From: Rhodoferax sp.
GTDB lineage: Bacteria; Pseudomonadota; Gammaproteobacteria; Burkholderiales; Burkholderiaceae_C
NCBI GenBank assembly: GCA_020048795.1
Contig: JAIFMA010000237.1
Coordinates: 1 to 7,332 of the forward strand
DNA length: 7,332 bases
Reading direction: 5' to 3'
Of the stretch, positions 1 to 5,667 are shown piece after piece. The notes below the pieces were generated by a model that was not told the origin of the DNA, did no database searches, and saw only the letters and a list, made by a program, of their open reading frames with translations. Within the stretch, counting starts at the first letter, position 1, and each line of letters begins with the position of its first letter. The position numbers and the translations under genes are program-made.

Positions 1-1183
1 GCGCCCAGCATGGTGCCGATCTGTTTGACCTGAAAGTGGCCGGCAACATCTACACCCGCATCATGAACCCGACCAATGATGTGCTGGAACAGCGTGTGGC
101 TGCGCTCGAAGGCGGCATTGCCGCGCTGGCGCTGGCTTCCGGCCAGGCCGCGGTGACTTATGCCATTCAGACCATTGCCGAAGCCGGCGACAACATCATT
201 GCCAGCAGTGCGCTGTATGGCGGCAGCTACAACCTGCTGGCCCACACACTGCCGCTCTCGGGCATTACCACCCGCTTTGTCGACCCGCACCATCTGGCCA
301 GTTTTGAGCCGCTGTTTGACGATAGAACGAAGGCCGTGTTCATCGAGTCACTGAGCAACCCGCAAGGCACGGTGACCGATATTGCCGCCATTGCCGAAAT
401 CGCCCATCGCCATGGTGTGCCGCTGAGATTGTGGACAACACGGTGGCCACGCCCTACCTGCTGCGCCCGTTTGAGCACGGTGCCGACATCGTGGTGCATT
501 CACTCACCAAATACCTGGGCGGCCACGGCAACAGCATTGGTGGTGCCATTGTCGATTCGGGCAAATTCCCCTGGGCGCAGCACAAGACGCGGTTCAAGCG
601 CCTCAATGAGCCCGATGCCAGCTACCACGGCGTGGTTTACACCGAAGCCCTCGGCCCGGCGGCCTATATCGGTCGGGCCCGCGTGGTGCCGCTGCGCAAT
701 ACCGGCGCGGCTTTGTCACCGTTCAATGCATTTTTGATCCTGCAAGGTATTGAAACGCTGGGGCTGCGCATGGACCGCATCAACGACAACACGCTGGCGG
801 TGGCCAAATACCTTGAGCAGCACGCCAAGGTGGCCTGGGTCAATTACGCGTCGCTGCCCAGCCACCCGGACTACGCGCTGGCGCAGAAATACCTGGGTGG
901 CAAGGCTTCTGGCTTGTTGACCTTTGGCGTCAAGTCGGCCCCCGGTGAAGGCCGCAAGGCTGGCGCAGCGTTTCTGGATGCCTTGCAACTGTTCACGCGG
1001 CTGGTCAATATTGGCGATGCCAAGTCGCTGGCCACCCACCCGGCCTCAACCACACACCGCCAGTTGTCGCCGGCTGAGCTGATCAAGGCCGGTGTGCCCG
1101 AAGACGCGGTGCGCCTGTCGGTGGGTATTGAGCACATTGACGATTTGCTGGCAGATCTGGCGCAGGCCCTTCAAGGAGACTGA
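1..1183 (+). pseudogene. metY: O-acetylhomoserine sulfhydrylase (MetY-type), 5'-truncated by window edge and frameshifted
   Basis: PLP-dependent Cys/Met-metabolism enzyme that condenses an acylated homoserine with sulfide to give homocysteine in methionine synthesis (cytoplasmic). The reading frame is already open at base 3 (AQHGADLFDL...), so the true start lies upstream; roughly 35-40 N-terminal residues are missing compared with the ~425-430 aa family. Visible signatures are GNIYTRIMNPTNDVLE, ASGQAA, SALYGGSYNL and ESLSNPQGTVTD in the first frame. The second frame has DNTVATPYLLRPFEHGADIV and the PLP-lysine motif SLTKYLGGHGNS, with the Lys codon at 509-511. The family reads HGVPLIVDNT across the join. 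Here CTG (423-425) is followed by two extra bases (426-427, AG or equivalently a doubled GA) before ATT at 428, which shifts the frame. Apart from this both halves are well conserved, so it is either a very recent inactivating mutation or a sequence error. Acetyl versus succinyl substrate cannot be decided. The stop is TGA at 1181-1183. Confidence 0.9.
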
Positions 1184-1245
1184 GGAAAACTGCCCTGGAT
1201 GGATGGTTTTTTAATCAACCGCGAGGGCTTTGGCCGATGGTGCCG

Positions 1246-1289
1246 GATCGATGCCTATTTTTCGGGTCAGACTCGCAAGATCATCGATC
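1246..1289. repeat. Inverted repeat between convergent genes, weak terminator candidate
   Basis: GATCGATG (1246-1253) and CATCGATC (1282-1289) are perfect 8-base inverted copies separated by 28 bases, lying at the 3' ends of the convergent metY-type and transglutaminase-like genes and touching the latter's stop codon. The loop is long and there is no flanking T-run in the right place on either strand, so a terminator role is only a guess from position. I see no better terminator in this 104-base gap. Confidence 0.25.
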
Positions 1290-2196
1290 ACGTCGGGGCC
1301 GAGTCTGAGCCACCGCGCATCGCCCCGGCTGGTGCCGGGGTCGCCGGGCTGCCGGGCAGCACCTCATGGGCCCACACGCTAAAGTGCTCCAGCGTGTTGG
1401 GGCCAAAGGTATTGGTTAACGCCACATCACAGGCATCACGGCCACGGGCCATCAGCACGCGGCCAATACGCGGTGTGTTGTTGCGCGCATCAAAGGTGTA
1501 CCAGCGGTCGCCCAGGTAAGCCTCAAACCAGCCGGCAAAGTCCATCGGCGCCGGCACCGGCTCGATGCGTATGTCGCCCAGGTAACCGGTGCAATACCGC
1601 GCCGGGATGTTCATGCAACGGCAAAAGGCAATGGCCAAATGGGCATAGTCGCGGCACACGCCCTGGCCTTCGTTGTAAGCCTCCCAGGCGGTGCGGGTGC
1701 GCCGGGCGTGCTGGTAGCCAAACTCGATGTGCTGGTGCACAAAGTCGCAAATGGCCTGCACCCGTGCCCAGCCAGTGGGGCCATTGCCAAAATGCTGCCA
1801 GGCAATGTGGGCCAGTTGGTCGGTCTCGCAGTAACGGCTGCCCAGCAGAAACACCAGGGCTTCTTCGGGCAGGTGCTCCACCGGCAACTGCTGGGCCCAC
1901 GGTGCTTGCGCATCCGGCAAACCACTGTCACGCAGCAGCGCATCGGCGCTGAGCACGAACTTGCCCGCCGGTGCCACGATGCGGCTGCACCAGTTGCCAA
2001 ACAGGTCGCGGTAAGCGGTTACCGGTACGGACGGGCTGGTGATGAGGTGGTCTGGCCGCAGCAGATCGCCAGAGCGCGAGTAGTGGATGTTGAGCGACAG
2101 GATCATCGGTGTCGGGTTGGGGCAGTCGTAGGCCATCTCAAAGCCGACTCGAAGCTGTAACGCGCTGGATGCCGCAAGGGGTGGAGGAGTGTTCAT
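1288..2196 (-). CDS. Transglutaminase-like superfamily protein (COG1305 type)
   Basis: A 302-residue protein of the bacterial transglutaminase-like (papain-fold) family. An N-terminal beta-rich region starts near residue 14 (LRVGFEMAYDCPNPTPM) and is followed by the catalytic core. The nucleophile motif GVCRDYAHLA places Cys181, and the acidic member is Asp236 in YTFDARNNTPRIGRV. The His that usually sits in an H-A-W-x-E motif between them is not present: the sequence reads DFAGWFEAYL, with Ala221 at the expected place. No signal peptide is visible, so it is probably cytoplasmic. The substrate is unknown; members of this family include peptidases, cross-linkers and proteins of unknown activity. 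The ATG at 2194-2196 is preceded on the minus strand by AAGG about 7 bases upstream, a modest ribosome site. Met21 and Met31 are alternative starts but would cut into the conserved N-terminal strand. It converges on the metY-type gene and diverges from metX. Confidence 0.88.
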   Translation of the reverse strand: MNTPPPLAASSALQLRVGFEMAYDCPNPTPMILSLNIHYSRSGDLLRPDHLITSPSVPVTAYRDLFGNWCSRIVAPAGKFVLSADALLRDSGLPDAQAPWAQQLPVEHLPEEALVFLLGSRYCETDQLAHIAWQHFGNGPTGWARVQAICDFVHQHIEFGYQHARRTRTAWEAYNEGQGVCRDYAHLAIAFCRCMNIPARYCTGYLGDIRIEPVPAPMDFAGWFEAYLGDRWYTFDARNNTPRIGRVLMARGRDACDVALTNTFGPNTLEHFSVWAHEVLPGSPATPAPAGAMRGGSDSAPT

Positions 2197-2285
2197 GGCA
2201 GGGCCTTATGGATGGTGCAAGGCCTCGACAGGGTCCATGCAGGCGGCGCAGCGCGCCGGGATGCCCCCAAGACTACGCTGATTTC

Positions 2286-2302
2286 GGCTGAAAATGTCAG
2301 CC
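2286..2302. repeat. Small perfect inverted repeat in the transglutaminase/metX divergent gap
   Basis: GGCTGA (2286-2291) and TCAGCC (2297-2302) form a perfect 6-base dyad around a 5-base centre (AAATG). It lies about 115 bases upstream of the metX promoter and 90 bases upstream of the transglutaminase-like start. It could be a regulator-binding dyad or a hairpin in the transglutaminase leader; nothing here decides. The rest of 2197-2380 shows no ORF worth calling and no other structure I can support. Confidence 0.3.
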
Positions 2303-2380
2303 AACGTCAATAAATTGGCATTTGGCGCAAGGTTCACACCCATGCCGACACAGGTGGCAATGACCCTGGATGCCTGCGCC

Positions 2381-2410
2381 CTGTCGGAAAAATGCACACG
2401 TTGATATACT
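2381..2410 (+). promoter_or_regulatory. Putative sigma70 extended -10 promoter for metXW
   Basis: TATACT at 2405-2410 matches the -10 consensus at five of six positions and is preceded by TG at 2402-2403, the extended -10 signature. The -35 region (about 2381-2387, CTGTCGG) is poor, as is common with extended -10 promoters. Transcription would begin near 2416-2418, exactly where the first helix strand of the SAM-II-type aptamer begins. That coincidence supports both calls. Confidence 0.6.
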
Positions 2411-2416
2411 GGCAAT

Positions 2417-2465
2417 GCGCCGATTTGCCAGAATTGCGGGCGCCTAACAAGTACCGCTAAAGATG
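2417..2465 (+). promoter_or_regulatory. SAM-II-type riboswitch upstream of metX
   Basis: The leader aligns with the SAM-II aptamer (the metA/metX class known chiefly from Alphaproteobacteria). P1 is GCGCC (2417-2421) paired with GGCGC (2439-2443). It is followed by the conserved loop GATTT (2422-2426), then AATTGC (2432-2437), a TAACAAGTACC linker, and GCTAAAGA (2456-2463), which closes the H-type pseudoknot by pairing back to the 2429-2437 segment. The uridines I recall as ligand contacts in the solved SAM-II structure (U10/U11 of GAUUU, U21 of UUGC, U44 of GCUAAA) all have counterparts, at 2424/2425, 2435 and 2458. SAM binding should stabilise the pseudoknot and lower metXW expression. The alignment was done by eye from memory; a covariance search would settle it. 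Placement directly before metX, the classic SAM-II target, strengthens the call. Confidence 0.85.
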
Positions 2466-2473
2466 CCCGCCAG

Positions 2474-2506
2474 CCCGGTCTTGCCTTTAGCGATACCGGG
2501 TTTTTT
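2474..2506 (+). terminator. Intrinsic terminator of the metX leader (attenuator)
   Basis: CCCGGT (2474-2479) pairs with ACCGGG (2495-2500). After one C/T mismatch the stem continues with TTGC (2481-2484) against GCGA (2490-2493), including one T-G wobble, leaving a 5-base loop CTTTA. A run of six T follows at 2501-2506, only 18 bases before the metX ATG. Position and form are those of a transcription attenuator controlled by the upstream aptamer. CTTTAGCG (2485-2492), in the loop and apical stem, is the exact complement of CGCTAAAG (2455-2462) of the aptamer, which gives an 8-base antiterminator. Confidence 0.9.
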
Positions 2507-2524
2507 ATTCCCTACCATATTGCC

Positions 2525-3661
2525 ATGATTGCTACGCCTCAGTCCCTGCATTTCGCCGCCAAGTTGCCCTTGCAAAATGGCGCGTCGCTGCGTGACTATT
2601 CGCTCAGTTTCGAGACCTACGGTGTACTCAATGAGGCCAGGTCCAATGCCGTGCTGATCTGCCACGCACTGAACGCCTCGCACCATGTGGCAGGTGTTTA
2701 CCCGGGCCAGGACAAGTCTGAGGGCTGGTGGGACAACATGATTGGCCCTGGCAAGCCGCTCGATACCGGCAAGTTTTTTGTCATTGGCGTCAACAACCTG
2801 GGCTCGTGTTTTGGCTCGACCGGCCCGATGCATGTCAACCCCGACACCGGGCGCATCTATGGTTCTGATTTTCCGGTGCTGACGGTGGAAGACTGGGTCA
2901 ACGCCCAGGCGCGGTTGCTGGATGTCTTGGGTATTGAGACCCTGGCGGCGGTGATGGGTGGCAGTCTGGGGGGCATGCAGGCGCTGAGCTGGTCCTTGCA
3001 GTATCCGACACGGGTACGCCATGCACTGGTGATTGCCAGCGCGCCCAACCTGACGGCCGAGAACATTGCCTTCAACGAGGTGGCGCGCCGGGCCATCCAG
3101 ACCGACCCCGATTTTCATGCGGGTCATTTTTATCAGCACGGCACCGTCCCCAAACGGGGCTTGCGCATCGCCCGCATGATCGGCCACATCACCTACCTCA
3201 GTGACGATGTGATGAACGAAAAGTTTGGCCGGCAACTGATCGCCGCCAGCCAGGACGATGCGCAACGTGACTATTTTTTCAGCACTCTGGAGGCCGAATT
3301 CCAGATCGAGAGCTACCTGCGTCACCAGGGCGACAAGTTTGCCGAATACTTCGATGCCAATACCTACCTGTTGATCACCCGTGCGCTCGACTATTTTGAC
3401 CCGGCCCGAAAACACGCGGGCAATTTGAGCCTGGCGTTGGGCCGTGCCACGGCCAAATTCCTGCTGGTAAGCTTTACCACCGACTGGCGTTTTTCACCCA
3501 AACGCAGCCGCGAGATCGTCAAAGCCCTGCTCGACAACAAACGTGACGTGACTTATGCCGAGATCGCTGCACCCCATGGCCATGATGCCTTTTTGCTTGA
3601 TGATGCCCGTTACATGGGCGTAGTGCGCTCCTATTTTGAGAGCGTTGAGGTACCCACATGA
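2525..3661 (+). CDS. metX: Homoserine O-acyltransferase MetX (probably O-succinyltransferase type)
   Basis: An alpha/beta-hydrolase-fold enzyme that transfers an acyl group from acyl-CoA to homoserine, the first committed step of methionine synthesis. It is 378 residues, normal for the proteobacterial family. Landmarks are ETYGVLNEARSNAVLICHAL (30-49), GWWDNMIGPGKPLDT (67-81), NNLGSCFGSTGP (90-101), the nucleophile elbow GGSLGGMQ with Ser147, Asp320 in FTTDWRFSP and His353 in HGHDAFLLDD, so the full triad is intact. Many beta- and gammaproteobacterial MetX proteins of this wording use succinyl-CoA, but the acyl donor is inferred, not shown. The ATG lies 18 bases past the T-run of the leader terminator, and I see no Shine-Dalgarno sequence in that space. 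The stop overlaps the metW start by 4 bases (ATGA), making a coupled metXW operon. Regulation is expected through the SAM-II-type attenuator just upstream. Confidence 0.96.
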   Translation: MIATPQSLHFAAKLPLQNGASLRDYSLSFETYGVLNEARSNAVLICHALNASHHVAGVYPGQDKSEGWWDNMIGPGKPLDTGKFFVIGVNNLGSCFGSTGPMHVNPDTGRIYGSDFPVLTVEDWVNAQARLLDVLGIETLAAVMGGSLGGMQALSWSLQYPTRVRHALVIASAPNLTAENIAFNEVARRAIQTDPDFHAGHFYQHGTVPKRGLRIARMIGHITYLSDDVMNEKFGRQLIAASQDDAQRDYFFSTLEAEFQIESYLRHQGDKFAEYFDANTYLLITRALDYFDPARKHAGNLSLALGRATAKFLLVSFTTDWRFSPKRSREIVKALLDNKRDVTYAEIAAPHGHDAFLLDDARYMGVVRSYFESVEVPT

Positions 3662-4239
3662 GTGACGCGCTGATTCAACAAGCACTGGCTGCGCTGGTTC
3701 CGCCGGGCTCGCGGGTACTCGATTTGGGCTGTGGCGATGGTGCCATGCTGGCGCATCTACAGAAAACCCGGGGCTGCACCGGCTACGGCATCGAGATTGA
3801 CGATGCCAATGTTCTGGCTTGCGTCAAGCGTGGTGTCAACGTCATTCAGCTCAATCTGGACGAGGGCTTGTCGATGTTCGAGGATGCCTCGTTTGACGTG
3901 GTGCTGCAAATCGACACCCTGCAACACCTGCGCAACGCCGAGGTGATGCTGCGCGAGACAGCACGGGTCGGTCATTTTGGCATTGTTGCCTTTCCCAATT
4001 TTGCGCACTGGCCGAATCGCCTGAGCGTGCTGCGCGGACGCATGCCTGTCACCCGCCGCTTGCCCTACCAGTGGTATGACACGCCCAATATCCGGGTCGG
4101 CACCCACGCCGATCTGGGCATTCTGGCCTTGCGCAATGGCTTGACCGTGCTCGACAGTTTTGGCATTCAGGGTGATGAAACCGTGCGCTGGTTACCCAAC
4201 CTGCTGGCCGGCACCTCGGTTTACAAACTCTCGAGGTAG
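3658..4239 (+). CDS. metW: Methionine biosynthesis protein MetW
   Basis: A 193-residue protein with a class I methyltransferase (Rossmann) fold, the usual partner of MetX in proteobacteria. Motif I is VLDLGCGDG (20-28) and the acidic end of strand 2 is Glu46 in GIEIDD. The FDVVLQIDTLQHLRN segment corresponds to the family's motif after strand 4, and AFPNFAHWPNRLSVLRGRMP followed by YQWYDTPNIR is highly typical of MetW. MetW is required with MetX for homoserine acylation in several proteobacteria, and its own methyltransferase activity is unproven. A clear GAGG ribosome site at 3647-3650, inside the end of metX, sits 7 bases before the ATG, in contrast to metX itself. The 90 bases after the stop show no convincing terminator. 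Confidence 0.95.
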   Translation: MSDALIQQALAALVPPGSRVLDLGCGDGAMLAHLQKTRGCTGYGIEIDDANVLACVKRGVNVIQLNLDEGLSMFEDASFDVVLQIDTLQHLRNAEVMLRETARVGHFGIVAFPNFAHWPNRLSVLRGRMPVTRRLPYQWYDTPNIRVGTHADLGILALRNGLTVLDSFGIQGDETVRWLPNLLAGTSVYKLSR

Positions 4240-4329
4240 CGGCAGACTTGGTCGAATTGGCATTGGTGCATCTGTTATTGCGTCAGTTTGCCCCCATAAC
4301 CCCATTACCCTCAATCCAGATTGCCCATC

Positions 4330-5457
4330 ATGCCCCATACCCATGCCCATGCCACCCTTTTTGACCCCGTGCGCGCCGGCGACTTGCAGTTGGCCAACCG
4401 CATCGTCATGGCACCACTCACGCGCAACCGCGCGCCAGATGCCGTTCCCACGCCGCTGATGGCCCAGTACTACACCCAGCGCGCCAGCGCCGGGCTGCTG
4501 ATCACCGAGGCCACCGCCATCAGCCAGCAGGGACAGGGCTACGCCGATGTGCCAGGCTTGTACGGCAGCGAACAAATCGACGGCTGGAAGCAGGTCACCA
4601 AAAACGTTCACGCCGCAAGCGGCAAGATCGTGGTGCAGCTGTGGCACGTGGGCCGGGTCTCGCACACCAGCTTGCAGCCGGGTGGTGGCAAACCGGTAGC
4701 GCCATCGGCCATCACCGCCAAAACCAAGACCGTGTTGATCAAAGACGGCGTGCCCAGCTTTGTGGACACCTCCGAGCCGCGCGCGCTGCAAGCCTATGAG
4801 CTGCCTGACATTGTGCACACCTATCAGGCGGCGGCGCGCAACGCCGTCGAAACCGCTGGTTTTGATGGCGTTGAAATCCACGCCGCCAATGGTTATCTGC
4901 TGGACCAGTTCCTCAAGAGCGGCTCGAACCAGCGCCGCGACGACTTTGGTGGAAGCATCGAGAACCGGGCCCGGCTGCTGCTTGAGGTGGTGCGTGCCGT
5001 GACGCAGGCCATCGGTGCCGGGCGCACTGGCATACGGTTTTCGCCCGTGACCCCGGCGAACGATGCGTTTGACCCTGACCCGCAGCCATTGTTTGACTAT
5101 CTGGTGCGCGAACTTGCCGGCTTCAACCTGGCTTATCTGCACATCATCGAGGGTGCCACTGGCGGCGCGCGTGAGCTACCCGATCGGCCCTTTGACTACA
5201 CCGGGTTGCGGCGGGCGTATCGTGCAGCGGGTGGCAAGGCGGCTTGGATGGTCAACAATGGCCTGGACAAAGCGTTAGCCGAAAATGCACTCGCAGAGGG
5301 TGCCGATCTGGTGGCTTTTGGCCGCCCCTTCATTGCCAACCCCGATCTGGTGGAGCGCCTGCGCCGGGGCAAACCCTGGAACGAGGGTGACCGCAGCACC
5401 TATTACGGCGGCGGTGCCAAGGGTTACACCGATTACCCGGCGCTGGGCAAAGCCTGA
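4330..5457 (+). CDS. Old Yellow Enzyme family NADH:flavin oxidoreductase (N-ethylmaleimide reductase-like)
   Basis: An FMN-dependent TIM-barrel ene-reductase of 375 residues, close to the usual 360-375. From the ATG at 4330, visible motifs are NRIVMAPLTRNRA (23-35, with the flavin-contacting Thr31), SAGLLITEATAIS, VQLWHVGRVSH, and the active-site stretch EIHAANGYLLDQFL with His184, Asn187 and Tyr189. These match the His/His-or-Asn pair and the proton-donating Tyr of the pentaerythritol tetranitrate reductase/NemA group. SNQRRDDFGGSIENRARLLL and a C-terminal phosphate-binding VAFGRPFIANPDL are also present. Such enzymes reduce alpha,beta-unsaturated carbonyls and nitro compounds in the cytoplasm; the natural substrate is unknown. 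A TTG at 4321 is in frame, but the ATG is preferred; neither has a good Shine-Dalgarno. A weak -35/-10-like pair (TTGGTC at 4248, TGTTAT at 4273, 19-base spacer) might give it its own promoter. Confidence 0.93.
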   Translation: MPHTHAHATLFDPVRAGDLQLANRIVMAPLTRNRAPDAVPTPLMAQYYTQRASAGLLITEATAISQQGQGYADVPGLYGSEQIDGWKQVTKNVHAASGKIVVQLWHVGRVSHTSLQPGGGKPVAPSAITAKTKTVLIKDGVPSFVDTSEPRALQAYELPDIVHTYQAAARNAVETAGFDGVEIHAANGYLLDQFLKSGSNQRRDDFGGSIENRARLLLEVVRAVTQAIGAGRTGIRFSPVTPANDAFDPDPQPLFDYLVRELAGFNLAYLHIIEGATGGARELPDRPFDYTGLRRAYRAAGGKAAWMVNNGLDKALAENALAEGADLVAFGRPFIANPDLVERLRRGKPWNEGDRSTYYGGGAKGYTDYPALGKA

Positions 5458-5522
5458 CAAGCTCTCGTGCCTTCTTGTTATGTTGCTTTCTTGTTTACTA
5501 GCAGTCCGTCCGGCCCCTGGAA

Positions 5523-5585
5523 TACTATGATTTAGATAGCTGTTTTGGCATACACAACAAGGGCTGGAGGCCAATTTGACATAAA
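5523..5585. repeat. Intergenic stretch resembling a dispersed Comamonadaceae repeat
   Basis: The block runs from TACTATGATTTAGATAGCTG through AAGGGCTGGAGGCC to ATTTGACAT. It has the wording of a short intergenic element I recall as common in Comamonadaceae genomes, of the form GATAGCTG...CAAGCGCTGGAGGCC. The centre can form an imperfect hairpin (AGC at 5537-5539 with GCT at 5563-5565 and scattered inner pairs). Only one copy lies in the window, so its repeated nature cannot be shown here. Confidence 0.4.
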
Positions 5586-5602
5586 TTATCGGGCCATAAC
5601 AT
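5576..5602 (+). promoter_or_regulatory. Putative promoter for the CARF gene
   Basis: TTGACA at 5576-5581 is a perfect -35 hexamer. TAACAT at 5597-5602 matches the -10 consensus at four of six positions, with a short 15-base spacer. Transcription would start about 5609, inside the nested palindrome and some 60 bases before the ATG. The perfect -35 is suggestive; the -10 and the spacing are weak. Confidence 0.35.
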
Positions 5603-5637
5603 GGGCCAGCCACGCGGCAAGCTTGCCGCAGCCCATG
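5600..5637. repeat. Nested palindrome upstream of the CARF gene
   Basis: A perfect 16-base palindrome, GCGGCAAGCTTGCCGC (5614-5629), is flanked by perfect 7-base inverted copies, CATGGGC (5600-5606) and GCCCATG (5631-5637). The arms are set off asymmetrically (7 bases on the left, 1 on the right). As RNA it would fold into a strong inner hairpin plus an outer stem with a bulge. As DNA it is a good dimeric-operator shape. It ends 30 bases before the CARF start and overlaps the predicted transcription start. There is no T-run, so it is not a standard terminator for the OYE gene. Confidence 0.7.
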
Positions 5638-5667
5638 CGCTGACACAAACTGCCTAAACTGCCCGGC

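Noticed and set aside
1199..1519. Plus-strand ORF beginning just after metY, with an AAGGAG at 1173-1178 upstream
   Set aside because: The AAGGAG is about 20 bases from the ATG, too far to act as a ribosome site. The frame runs antisense into the transglutaminase-like gene and its product has no recognisable feature.
2286..2302. MetR operator (TGAA-N5-TTCA) upstream of metX
   Set aside because: The dyad reads TGA-N5-TCA, two bases shorter than the MetR site, and lies about 115 bases upstream of the promoter. The fit is too loose to name a regulator.
2444..3415. 323-codon open frame on the minus strand opposite metX
   Set aside because: It lies antisense to metX and through its riboswitch and terminator, with no recognisable motif; metX is certain.
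4192..5142. 316-codon open frame on the minus strand opposite metW end and the OYE gene
   Set aside because: Antisense shadow of well-recognised genes, with no domain signature.
5458..5530. Intrinsic terminator after the OYE gene
   Set aside because: The region is T-rich in patches, but I find no GC-rich hairpin followed by a T-run. The strong palindrome at 5614-5629 lacks a T-tail.
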